A program made the position numbers and the translations under genes. DNA of 64,000 nucleotides, from positions 1-64,000 of the forward strand of contig NZ_AZEH01000020.1 in the NCBI RefSeq assembly GCF_001436275.1, written 5' to 3'. This DNA is from Liquorilactobacillus oeni DSM 19972. GTDB taxonomy: Bacteria; Bacillota; Bacilli; Lactobacillales; Lactobacillaceae. The notes under the pieces are model-generated. The model saw only the letters and a list, made by a program, of their open reading frames with translations, was not told the DNA's origin and did not search any database. Position 1 is the first letter of the stretch. The number at the start of each line of letters is the position of its first letter. Below are positions 26,357-34,770 of the stretch, piece by piece.

Positions 26357-27499
26357 CTAACCATCTTGAAGTGTCAGACCGCTTTTAGCGTCAAACAAAT
26401 AAATATTAGAATTACGAATATAAAGATCTAATTTTTTGTGGCTATCGTCATTTGGAATTCTTTTAGGTGTTTGGGTCACAATATTAACCCCATCTTTAGT
26501 TTTTAGATAAACAAGTGTATGACCACCCATATATTCAGCCAGATTTTTAGTTGCAGAAAGCACAAAAAACCCTTCTTTTTGTGCAGAACTTTCAGAGGCT
26601 CCTTCATTATCATCTCCTGATTTTTTTACCTGCGTTACTTTTTCAGGCCGAAAACCAAGTACAACCTCTCTTTTATCCGTTGGCAGAATCTCTTTTTTCA
26701 CGAATTCACTAAGGTCATAATTTACACCGCCTGAATTAAAGATTCCCTTGTTTGAAAGAGTACCCTTTAAAATATTCATGCTAGGAGAACCGATAAAACG
26801 AGCAACAAAGAGGTTACGCGGGTTATCATAGAGTTCTTCAGGTTTACCATATTGCTGTACCACTCCATCCCGCATGATCAAGATTTTATCCGCCATTGCC
26901 ATCGCTTCGGCTTGATCGTGCGTTACATAAATCGTTACAGTTCCAAGCTGCTTATGTAGCTCGATAATATCCTGCCTAGTTGAAACACGTAACTTCGCAT
27001 CTAAATTAGAAAGCGGCTCGTCCATTAAAAAAACCTCTGGCGCACGCACCATTGCGCGCCCTAGAGCAACTCTTTGCCGTTGTCCTCCAGAAAGCTGTGC
27101 GGGTTTACGAGCCAAATAATCTGTGAGTTTAAGTTTTTGTGCTGCTTCCTTGACACGTGAATCAATTTCACTCTTGGAAAATTTACTAAGTTTTAGGTTG
27201 AACGCCATGTTGTTGTAGACAGTCATATGCGGGTATAATGCATAGTCTTGAAAAACCATCGCAATACTGCGCTTTTGCGGCGGAATATTATCGAAGCGCT
27301 TTCCATCTACGCTAATTTTTCCCTTTGTAACTTCTTCCAAGCCCGAAAAACAACGCAATAATGTAGACTTGCCACAGCCTGATGGCCCAATAATTGCAAC
27401 AAATTCCTTATCGTCAATCTCAAGATTAATATCCTTTAGGGTATCATTTTCTGCATTATCATAACGTTTATAAAGGTGTTCGATTTCAATCTTGCTCAT
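26357..27499 (-). CDS. Sugar ABC transporter ATP-binding protein (MsmK/UgpC family)
   Basis: Energises uptake of sugars or glycerol phosphate esters. Such ATPases often serve several transporters. The 380 residues contain Walker A GPSGCGKST, Q-loop VFQDYALYPHMT, signature LSGGQRQRVALGRAMVR, Walker B VFLMDEPLSNLDA and H-loop THDQAEAMAMAD. A C-terminal OB-like regulatory domain follows (about 240-380). It is divergent from the binding-protein and permease genes that start 128 nt away on the plus strand, its likely partners. Confidence 0.92.
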   Translation of the reverse strand: MSKIEIEHLYKRYDNAENDTLKDINLEIDDKEFVAIIGPSGCGKSTLLRCFSGLEEVTKGKISVDGKRFDNIPPQKRSIAMVFQDYALYPHMTVYNNMAFNLKLSKFSKSEIDSRVKEAAQKLKLTDYLARKPAQLSGGQRQRVALGRAMVRAPEVFLMDEPLSNLDAKLRVSTRQDIIELHKQLGTVTIYVTHDQAEAMAMADKILIMRDGVVQQYGKPEELYDNPRNLFVARFIGSPSMNILKGTLSNKGIFNSGGVNYDLSEFVKKEILPTDKREVVLGFRPEKVTQVKKSGDDNEGASESSAQKEGFFVLSATKNLAEYMGGHTLVYLKTKDGVNIVTQTPKRIPNDDSHKKLDLYIRNSNIYLFDAKSGLTLQDG

Positions 27500-27627
27500 A
27501 AGAAACGCCTCCTCGAGTTTATTCTTTGCTTTTGTTTCTGCAGTGTTTCATAATAAAAACATAAAATTTAGGTAAGAAAGAATGGTGCTCTTGACAAACA
27601 ACTGACAAATGAATCGGGGCGAAAGAC

Positions 27628-28926
27628 ATGAAAAAAAGGGTTTTTAAAATTGCTAGGCTAACTTTTATGTTGAGTTTATCATTAATTGTCTTAACATGTT
27701 GTAGTTTTAGCTCGCAAAAAGAAAAGAATTCAAAAATTACACTTAACTTTTTCAACCAAAAGCCTGAAATAACCACCCAGTATCAAAAGCTGGCGCGGAT
27801 GTATCATGCTAAACATCCAAATGTAAATATCCAGATTACTACTTCAGGACAAGGGGGCGGAGCAGCAGCTTTACAGGCCAAATTTGCCTCTGGCGAAGCT
27901 CCAGATATTATTATGCTTGGCGGACTGCCTGAGATAGATCGTTATAAGGACCATCTGATTAATCTAAAGGATCTTAAGGCAAGTAAAAACATAGTACCAA
28001 ATCTTGTCAGTGGTGGCATTTCAAATAAACGTATGGTTGGAATCCCGGTCGACCTGGAAGCCTATGGGTGGTCATACAACAAAGCCGTTTTTGCTAAAGC
28101 TGGGATCGATGCTTCAAAAATCAAGAACTATTCTGAATTTTTGAAAGCGGTTGAAAAACTTAATTCAGAAAAGAAGAAGATCGGAATTAATGCAGTTTTC
28201 GGCTTTAACGGAGCTGATACCAATTCAATTGCTTCCGTTTCAGCACAATTTACTTCTCTGCCATACAACAATAACCTCGTCAAAGCTTTCAAAAGCAAAA
28301 CTTTCCCTTGGAAATACGAGAAGCAAATGAAAAAATATTATGATCTCGTAAAAAAATATAATGTACAACCGATTCTTTCAGTCAAATATGATCCTTCTGT
28401 CCAAGACCTTTTTTTCAATGGAAAAGTTGCTATGATTCCTCAAGGAAACTGGATTATTCCGACACTTGATGGTCTGGAAAAGGGGTACGTACAAAAGAAT
28501 CTTGGAATGCTGCCCTTTTTTGTCAAAAATGATGGTACTGACCGTATTTTGACCGGTTCTTCTTGGTATTTAGGAATCACTAAGGATCATCCCAAACGGC
28601 AGAAAGCTGCTAAAGATTTTATTAACTGGATGTATACTTCAAAAGAAGCTGAGAATGTAATCATTAATGAAATGCGTTTCGTTCCCGCAACTAAGAACTT
28701 TGATGTTTCAAGGTTGCCTGATGACCTTTCTAAGCAGATTTATCGGATTGGCACCTCCAAAAAAGCACAATCTCCTGTTCACAAACAGTATCCGAATGGC
28801 TTTACTAACCAAGCTCTTGGGCCATATATACAGCGCTACTTCGTAAATGGGATCTCTTGGAAAGAATTGAAAAAAGAAACATCAGCTAAATACCGGCAGC
28901 TCAGGGAAATTCAAAGTGGGGAGTGA
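27628..28926 (+). CDS. Sugar ABC transporter substrate-binding lipoprotein
   Basis: Captures a sugar outside the cell and delivers it to the permease pair downstream. The 432 residues begin with a lipoprotein signal peptide whose lipobox is around SLIVLTCC (about 18-25). Then come the family 1 (MalE/UgpB-like) landmarks FASGEAPDIIML and FFNGKVAMIPQGNW and a C-terminal FINWMYTSKEAENVI. The ribosome site is weak (GGGG, 8 nt before the ATG). Operon order is binding protein, then two permeases. The sugar is not predictable; neither a glycosidase nor a LacI regulator is adjacent. Confidence 0.9.
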   Translation: MKKRVFKIARLTFMLSLSLIVLTCCSFSSQKEKNSKITLNFFNQKPEITTQYQKLARMYHAKHPNVNIQITTSGQGGGAAALQAKFASGEAPDIIMLGGLPEIDRYKDHLINLKDLKASKNIVPNLVSGGISNKRMVGIPVDLEAYGWSYNKAVFAKAGIDASKIKNYSEFLKAVEKLNSEKKKIGINAVFGFNGADTNSIASVSAQFTSLPYNNNLVKAFKSKTFPWKYEKQMKKYYDLVKKYNVQPILSVKYDPSVQDLFFNGKVAMIPQGNWIIPTLDGLEKGYVQKNLGMLPFFVKNDGTDRILTGSSWYLGITKDHPKRQKAAKDFINWMYTSKEAENVIINEMRFVPATKNFDVSRLPDDLSKQIYRIGTSKKAQSPVHKQYPNGFTNQALGPYIQRYFVNGISWKELKKETSAKYRQLREIQSGE

Positions 28927-28931
28927 TAAAA

Positions 28932-29786
28932 ATGCTTATCAAAAAACATCAATATCTGGCTTTTGTTTTACCAGCAGTTTTCTTTATACTATTGATTATT
29001 GTCGTACCTTTTCTGATAGGAATTTATTATTCTTTTACCGATTCCAATGGTTTACGCTCTTCTTTTATTGGTTGGAAAAACTTTGAGGTCCTTTTTCAAG
29101 ACTCCACCTTTCTGCAAAGCTTTTGGCTTACAGTTAAATTTTCATTTGTTTCAGTTATTTTAATCAATTTAGTCGGTTTAGCTTTCGCGTTAATCGTCAC
29201 CAGTCACAACAACCGACTCACAAAATCACTCAGAACCATCTTCTTCATGCCGAATCTGATCGGTGGAATCCTGCTAGGCTTTATCTGGCAGTTCATTTTT
29301 ACTTCTGCTTTTCAGGCAATTGCTGCTGCTTTTCACCTTGACTTTTTCAAAGGTTGGTTGAGTAACCCTTCAACAGGTTTTTGGGGGATAGTAATTCTGT
29401 TTGTCTGGCAGATGAGCGGATACATTATGTTAATCTATGTTTCTTTCTTGAATGCAATTCCTAAGAATACTATTCAAGCAGCTGTTTTGGACGGTGCAAA
29501 AGCAACCCAAATTTTCTTTTTCATCAAGCTGCCGCAATTGGCACCGGCTTTTACAATTAGTCTGTTCCTAACACTTGCTAATTCGTTTAAACTCTATGAG
29601 CAGAACTTAGCACTTACAAATGGCGGTCCATACCGTTCTACAGAGATGATCTCGATGTATATTTATAACACTGCTTTTGTAAACTTCCAGCAAGGATACG
29701 CTCAGGCAGCCGGAATTATTCTCTTCCTTTGTGTAACCATTGTTTCCTTTATTCAATTGGCCCTTTCAAGAAAGCAGGAGGGATAG
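28932..29786 (+). CDS. Sugar ABC transporter permease (MalF/UgpA type)
   Basis: A 284-residue inner permease with six membrane segments and the EAA-type loop seen as AVLDGAKATQIFFFIKLPQL (about 185-204). ATG at 28932 is preferred because GGGGAG lies 8 nt before it, inside the end of the binding-protein gene. The alternative GTG at 28923 falls within that site. It forms the translocation pore with the following permease. Confidence 0.92.
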   Translation: MLIKKHQYLAFVLPAVFFILLIIVVPFLIGIYYSFTDSNGLRSSFIGWKNFEVLFQDSTFLQSFWLTVKFSFVSVILINLVGLAFALIVTSHNNRLTKSLRTIFFMPNLIGGILLGFIWQFIFTSAFQAIAAAFHLDFFKGWLSNPSTGFWGIVILFVWQMSGYIMLIYVSFLNAIPKNTIQAAVLDGAKATQIFFFIKLPQLAPAFTISLFLTLANSFKLYEQNLALTNGGPYRSTEMISMYIYNTAFVNFQQGYAQAAGIILFLCVTIVSFIQLALSRKQEG

Positions 29787-29789
29787 CAG

Positions 29790-30605
29790 ATGAAAAAATC
29801 AACAAAAATCTTACTTGGCTTTCTTTTTGGTATCATTGCCCTATTCTGGTTCTATCCTTTTATCATCGTTATTATCAATGCTTTAAAGGGAAAAAGGGGA
29901 ATTTTCCAAAATCCGTTATGGTTTACACGTGATTTTACGTTTGCAAACTTTAAAACTGCTTACCAAGCCCTTGATTTTACAAACAGTTTCTTCAACTCTT
30001 TGATTATCACTGTAGCCAGTGTCATCGTAATCACATTGGTTTCAGCTGCAGCTGCCTATGCCCTTTCTCGTGTTAAAGGGCCTTTTAGTTCAATTCTCTA
30101 CTACCTTTGTGCCGGTACTATGCTGATTCCTTTTCAGTCAATTATGATTCCACTGCTGTCGCTTTTCGGTAAAGTTAATTTTCTTAACAGAACAAGCCTA
30201 GTCATCATGAATACAGGGTTATCAGTGAGTCTCTCAATCATTCTCTTTTATGGAGCTTTTCAAGGAGTCTCAAAAACCCTTGACGAAGCTGCTGCTTTAG
30301 ATGGAGCGTATCCTTTCAAAACCTTTGTCTATATTATCTTTCCAGCAGTTAGCCCAATGACGGGTACTGTTGTCATCTTAAATGCAATGAAGATCTGGAA
30401 TGACTACCTGTTACCTTCTCTAGTTGTTAATAAAGATGGCATGTACACAATTCCGCTTAAAATGTATGCTTTCTTCGGCGAAACAAACAGCCAATGGCAA
30501 TTAGCATTAGCTGGTCTTGTTTTATCAATGGTTCCAATCATTATCTTGTTCCTTTTATTACAAAAACAAGTTATGACAAGTGTGACAGAAGGAGCTATCA
30601 AGTAG
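29790..30605 (+). CDS. Sugar ABC transporter permease (MalG/UgpE type)
   Basis: A 271-residue second pore subunit with six membrane segments and the EAA loop EAAALDGAYPFKTFVYIIFP (about 167-186). The ATG follows AGGAGGGATAGCAG, 3 nt after the stop of the first permease. It is the last gene of the three-gene unit; a terminator follows. Confidence 0.92.
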   Translation: MKKSTKILLGFLFGIIALFWFYPFIIVIINALKGKRGIFQNPLWFTRDFTFANFKTAYQALDFTNSFFNSLIITVASVIVITLVSAAAAYALSRVKGPFSSILYYLCAGTMLIPFQSIMIPLLSLFGKVNFLNRTSLVIMNTGLSVSLSIILFYGAFQGVSKTLDEAAALDGAYPFKTFVYIIFPAVSPMTGTVVILNAMKIWNDYLLPSLVVNKDGMYTIPLKMYAFFGETNSQWQLALAGLVLSMVPIIILFLLLQKQVMTSVTEGAIK

Positions 30606-30656
30606 TTCTAAATGAAAGAATAATATATTGCTGATAAGATGTGATTAAAGTCACTG

Positions 30657-30701
30657 AAAAGAGTCTAGACAAAAATAATTGCTAATTGTCGCGACTCTTT
30701 T
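30657..30701 (+). terminator. Terminator of the sugar ABC operon
   Basis: AAAAGAGTC and GACAA arms pair with TTGTC and GACTCTTTT around an AT loop; T-rich sequence follows. Confidence 0.8.
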
Positions 30702-30922
30702 CCTTTTCTAAAATTAGCTAAAATTTAACTATCATTCCTAAAAAAAGGATTTTCATTTCAAATAATTCAGTACAATGGAAAAAGTTTGTTTTAAATGCAG
30801 TAACTGTTCAGTTGCTTGAATATGTGCCTAGAAAAGCTTTTTTCAGACTATTGTAAGAATAAATAATAGCAAAAATTCTTCTTCCACTGTTTTTGTATCA
30901 GACAAGAAAGGGCTGCATTTTT

Positions 30923-32062
30923 ATGAAGAAAGTGTTACTCGTTGTTGGTATATTTCTCGGGATCTTTATTTTATCAATATTTTTAGTCTTTGGCAGAATG
31001 CACTACAACAATAGTTCTGAAAAAAAAAGTAGCTCCCAGATTCAGCAAACACAAAGCTCTAAAGCTTACAAACAAGTACAGCTGACCTCAAAACCTAGAA
31101 TCGTTGCAGATAAACTTGAATCCCCTTGGTCTCTTGTGTTTTATGATAACAGTATACTAGTCAGTTTACGTGACAACGGAGAAATTCGCGAAGTACTAAA
31201 AAATAAGAAGACCCGTATTGTGGGAAAAGTTCAAGACGTTGAACATATCGGCGAAGCCGGCCTGCTCGGTATGGCAGTCAAAAAGACAGCTGATACGCCT
31301 TACTTATATGTCTACTATTCTACTGCCCAAGATAACCGGGTTGTACGTTATAATCTAAATGGCGAAAAAGGAACATTCAGTATCTCAAATCCTAAAGTAA
31401 TTTTAAGTAAAATACCGCAAGCAGCTAATCATAATGGCGGCCGAATTGCTTTTGGGCCAGATGGGATGCTATATGTAACTACTGGGGATGCAGGAGAATC
31501 CTCTAATGCGCAGAATAAAAAATCTCTTGCTGGTAAAATTTTGCGAATGACCCCAGAAGGAAAAGCTCCTCAAGATAATCCTTTTAAAGATTCGCTAGTT
31601 TACAGTTATGGACACCGCAATCCGCAAGGCTTAGCCTGGACCGAAAAGGGTGTACTGTACGCTACTGAATTCGGTCAAAATGAATGGGATGAACTCAACA
31701 AAATCAGACCAGGAAGCAATTATGGCTGGCCGATTCACGAAGGAAAGGCTGACACAAAGAAATTCAGCAATCCACTTCAACAATGGCAGCCTCAAAATGC
31801 CAGTCCAAGCGGATTAGCTTACCATAATGGAATATTGTTTATTGCAAATTTGCGTGGAGAAACTCTACGAGCCGTTGCAACTTCTGCACCTCAAACAGCA
31901 CGCACATACTATACTGATCAATATGGGCGCATAAGAGACGTATTAGTAATTCCCAGCAAAAAAGAGTTATTATTTATCACTAATAATACTGATGGCAGAG
32001 GCGATCCTGCAGCCAGCGATGACCGCTTGTTTTCAGTAAAATTCAATGAAGAAAAAGACTAG
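30923..32062 (+). CDS. Membrane-anchored GSDH-type beta-propeller (sugar dehydrogenase-like)
   Basis: Homologous to soluble PQQ-dependent glucose/sorbosone dehydrogenases (GdhB/YliI fold). It has GEAGLLGMAV, the NHNGGRIAFGPDGMLYVTTGD histidine region (split about 168-188), YSYGHRNPQGLAW and LFITNNTDGRG. An N-terminal anchor (about 4-25) and a Ser/Gln linker place the propeller outside the cell. ATG at 30923 gives 379 residues; an upstream in-frame TTG at 30893 lacks support. Lactobacilli are not known to make PQQ, so the cofactor and activity are doubtful. It lies 300 bp after the sugar ABC operon and has its own start. Confidence 0.8.
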   Translation: MKKVLLVVGIFLGIFILSIFLVFGRMHYNNSSEKKSSSQIQQTQSSKAYKQVQLTSKPRIVADKLESPWSLVFYDNSILVSLRDNGEIREVLKNKKTRIVGKVQDVEHIGEAGLLGMAVKKTADTPYLYVYYSTAQDNRVVRYNLNGEKGTFSISNPKVILSKIPQAANHNGGRIAFGPDGMLYVTTGDAGESSNAQNKKSLAGKILRMTPEGKAPQDNPFKDSLVYSYGHRNPQGLAWTEKGVLYATEFGQNEWDELNKIRPGSNYGWPIHEGKADTKKFSNPLQQWQPQNASPSGLAYHNGILFIANLRGETLRAVATSAPQTARTYYTDQYGRIRDVLVIPSKKELLFITNNTDGRGDPAASDDRLFSVKFNEEKD

Positions 32063-32136
32063 GAAAACAGCTTCCACTATAAAGATTCGGTTTTATTTGG
32101 AGTTAACTAGCTGAGTCGCACTGAAAAAACGGAAAT

Positions 32137-32317
32137 GTGCCAGAAGCTCAGCAGTCTTAGTTAAATATTAACTGCGAATTACGAACGTAGTTGAAACCTG
32201 ATTATCAGTAATTCGTGATTAAGTAAAAAAAGCTGACTATTAAAACACGCTAATTCACATACTGCAGATCACAGGAAAAGGGGCGGGTCAAAATATAACT
32301 TTTGATCCACCCCTCTT
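32137..32317 (-). repeat. Intergenic repeat, copy D
   Basis: Shares ATGTGCCAGAAG, TTAACTGCGAATTACGAAC and GCTGACTATTAAAACACG with copies A to C. The outer stem CGAATTAC/GTAATTCG is a perfect 8 bp here although its bases differ from copy A. The terminator hairpin lies at 32280-32314. The spacer 32063-32136 holds nothing else. Confidence 0.75.
32280..32314 (-). terminator. Terminator of the VOC gene
   Basis: On the minus strand GAGGGGTGGATCAAAAG pairs with TTTTGACCCGCCCC and is followed by TTTTCC. Confidence 0.75.
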
Positions 32318-32352
32318 TTATTAAATCTACACCTGATTAATGTTTAAACGAG

Positions 32353-32751
32353 TTACACTGACATCCAAGCAGCAGACAGTATATTTCCATCTGGATCCTT
32401 AACTTCTAATTCATACATCTGATCTTCAGGCATACCAAGTTCTACATGATAAAAATCGCCGCCGTTTTCTTTAGCTTTTTGTGCAAATTCCTTAACTGCA
32501 GCGATGCTTTCCATACTAAAGGCTGTCATCGAATTGTTTGTTTTTTTTGTATCAGCAATAGTCTGTCCTTTTAAAAACTGCTTGTAAAAATCATGAGTCA
32601 ACAGCATCACCCAGATATTTTTTCCCCACATCATGCCGCTCCCGTTTTTATCAGAAAATTCTGGATTTTTTATGAAACCTAATGCCTCATAAAATTTGAT
32701 TGAACGTTGCATGTCAGTGACGGGTAAATTAACAAATACCATTTTATCCAT
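32353..32751 (-). CDS. VOC (glyoxalase/bleomycin resistance) superfamily protein
   Basis: A small cytoplasmic protein of about 132 residues, with two beta-alpha-beta-beta-beta units typical of VOC proteins: MVFVNLPVTDMQRSIKFYEAL at the start, and ELEVKDPDGNILSAAW near the end with the usual glutamate and DPDGN turn. The start at 32751 is chosen because AAAGGAG lies about 10 nt upstream; the earlier ATG at 32760 is only 1 nt from it. Family roles range from lactoylglutathione lyase to antibiotic binding. The specific activity is unknown. It is a single gene. Confidence 0.82.
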   Translation of the reverse strand: MDKMVFVNLPVTDMQRSIKFYEALGFIKNPEFSDKNGSGMMWGKNIWVMLLTHDFYKQFLKGQTIADTKKTNNSMTAFSMESIAAVKEFAQKAKENGGDFYHVELGMPEDQMYELEVKDPDGNILSAAWMSV

Positions 32752-32888
32752 TATTATCATGCTCCTTTCTTAACTTCCTACAGGTAAACTGAAAAACAAG
32801 TGACTGATGCAGTAAATTCATTAACCTTTATCCACATTGATTGTCTCATTGTTTATTAAAAAAGCAATTGATGTGTTCTTTAATCTAA

Positions 32889-34346
32889 TTACTTTCTAAG
32901 CATCTTAAATTTTCCATTCTTTTCAAATAAATTACCGATTTGCAGCAAAGTACTTTCTGCTCCTTTGCGTGCAATAAATTGAATACCTAAAGGCAACCCT
33001 TCGTGTGAAACGTAAGTCGGCAAACTGATTGCAGGCTGTCCAGTGATATTAGCCTGCTGCGTAAAAGGTGTTAACTCCAGGCTGCTTTCAAAGAAATCAT
33101 AAACCAGTTGTAATCTTTCTTTTTTATCAAGCTGAGTAGCCTTCTTCATTTTCGCAATAAGTTCAGCGGAAATTAAGGCCTGATTTATTTTAGGAGCTGT
33201 CGTAGCCGTTGTTGGTGTTAAGTAAAGATTATAATCGTCATACATCTTATCAGCTTCATAACTAGCCTGATCCCATTGACTCAATGTTTGACTATAATCA
33301 ACTGCATCTAAAGAAAGTCCAGCCTGATGAATCACCCAAGTTACAAGTTCAACATCTGAAATCTTAATTTCTTTTCCGCTGCTGCTTTCCATCTCTGCGA
33401 ACATACTGGCCGTTTCTCCTGCATTAATAATGTAATAGCCGCGCATTAATTTTTGACCATCTAATGGATTCTTTACTTTTTTTACTGCTATACCCTCTTG
33501 CCTTAAGAAGGCAACAGCTTCCATTACTGCGTTTTTTGCATCTGGACTAACAGGTGTTCCCACTGGTGAAGTTGTTGTGTATCCGATTCTAAAATTATTT
33601 GCCAACGGCAGCGTACTTTCATGCAGGAAGCCCTTGGTAAAAAGCGGTGTCTGGAAAGGAGCAGCTGGTTGAACGACCTGAAGAGCATCTAGTAATGCGG
33701 CAGTATCTCGAATTGAACGTGTCAGTGCAAAGTTGATTGCAGCTCCCTGCCAGCCGCGCCAAGAACCAGGTCCTACCGGAATTCTTCCGCGAGTAGGCTT
33801 TAATCCGATCAAACCTGAAAACGAAGCAGGAATTCGAATAGAACCGCCGCCATCGCTTCCAGCTGCAAGTGTCACCATTCCGGAAGCAAGTGCACTAGCT
33901 GCACCGCCAGAAGAACCGCCTGGAGAATATTCCGTATTCCATGGGTTTCTTGTTGGACCGTAAAGCACAGGATCAGTAACATTCTTGAAGCCGAATTCCG
34001 GTGTATTGGTTTGTCCGATAATTATAAAGCCAGCCTGCTGCAAACTACGTACAAAATTATCGGTTTGGCGAGCACGATTATTTTTTAATAGTTGTGCCCC
34101 AGCTGTTGCGGGTTCTCCTGCTAAGCTTTGTCCCAACCCCTTAAGTAGCAGTGGTACACCAGCAAATGGAGCAGTTATGTCAACATTCTGTGCCTCTTTT
34201 AAAGCCGCTTTTGATCTACGATTAATTACCGCATTCAGCTTCGGGTTAAGCTGTTCAATTTTTTGCAGACTCTCTTCCACAAGTTCACGACTGCTAATCT
34301 TGCCTTCTTTTACAAGTTTCGCCTGCCCTAATGCATCAATTGCCAT
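32889..34346 (-). CDS. Amidase (amidase signature family)
   Basis: Hydrolyses a carboxamide bond in the cytoplasm. The 485 residues carry the Ser-Ser-Lys catalytic set: Lys in VPLLLKGLGQ (about 68), the serine pair in YSPGGSSGGAASALASG (about 141-157) and GSDGGGSIRIPASFSGLIG (about 164-182). The C-terminal half has TPFTQQANITGQPAISLP. It resembles GatA, but gatB and gatC are absent and the length and C-terminus fit stand-alone amidases. The ATG follows AAGGAGGAG. The substrate is not predictable; peptide amides or cyclic amides are known for relatives. Confidence 0.88.
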   Translation of the reverse strand: MAIDALGQAKLVKEGKISSRELVEESLQKIEQLNPKLNAVINRRSKAALKEAQNVDITAPFAGVPLLLKGLGQSLAGEPATAGAQLLKNNRARQTDNFVRSLQQAGFIIIGQTNTPEFGFKNVTDPVLYGPTRNPWNTEYSPGGSSGGAASALASGMVTLAAGSDGGGSIRIPASFSGLIGLKPTRGRIPVGPGSWRGWQGAAINFALTRSIRDTAALLDALQVVQPAAPFQTPLFTKGFLHESTLPLANNFRIGYTTTSPVGTPVSPDAKNAVMEAVAFLRQEGIAVKKVKNPLDGQKLMRGYYIINAGETASMFAEMESSSGKEIKISDVELVTWVIHQAGLSLDAVDYSQTLSQWDQASYEADKMYDDYNLYLTPTTATTAPKINQALISAELIAKMKKATQLDKKERLQLVYDFFESSLELTPFTQQANITGQPAISLPTYVSHEGLPLGIQFIARKGAESTLLQIGNLFEKNGKFKMLRK

Positions 34347-34468
34347 TTTTACTCCTCCTTATTTTGCTGCAGAATAATTTGTTAACTCAACTCTAATATT
34401 CAGTGATAATTTAAGCAATTAATTTAGGCACTTGTTTTGATTAAGCTATAAAATGAAAGAAAGGGGGC

Positions 34469-34650
34469 GTGCCAATAGCCGTTAGACTTTAAGCATTAAC
34501 TGCTAATTACGAACATAGTCCGAATTTGACTATGAGTAGAGTAATTTGTGGTTAAGCAGAAAAGACTGACTATTGAAACACGTTAATATGAAATTGCAAA
34601 AGAGTCCAAAAAAAACTGAGCCAAAACATACGTTTTGACCCAGCCTCTTT
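34469..34650 (-). repeat. Intergenic repeat, copy B (with terminator hairpin)
   Basis: Almost identical to copy A at 409-585 over the whole length. There is a 4-nt insertion, AGAG, in the GAGTAATTTG segment. The hairpin CATAGTC/GACTATG and the flanking AATTAC/GTAATT are kept. The repeat occupies most of the 34347-34770 spacer; the rest shows no gene. Confidence 0.88.
34608..34643 (-). terminator. pepN terminator
   Basis: On the minus strand CTGGGTCAAAAC pairs with GTTTTGGCTCAG and is followed by TTTTTTTT. It lies 130 nt after the pepN stop. Confidence 0.8.
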
Positions 34651-34770
34651 CTGCTATCTAACAGTTGTCAACTAGCGTGCTTCAACAATCAACTCTTTAT
34701 ATCTGGCCATAGGTACTTACTCATAGTCAGTTTTTGACTGAATCCGTACTTTGCTATTAACCACTCCAAA

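Noticed and set aside
32889-34346. gatA (Asp/Glu-tRNA amidotransferase subunit A)
   Set aside because: The amidase motifs fit, but gatB and gatC are absent and the C-terminal half resembles stand-alone amidases.
409-34650. CRISPR array or transposon insertion set for the repeated spacers
   Set aside because: Copies are about 180 bp, kilobases apart and imperfect, with no spacer structure, no transposase gene and no clear target-site duplications.
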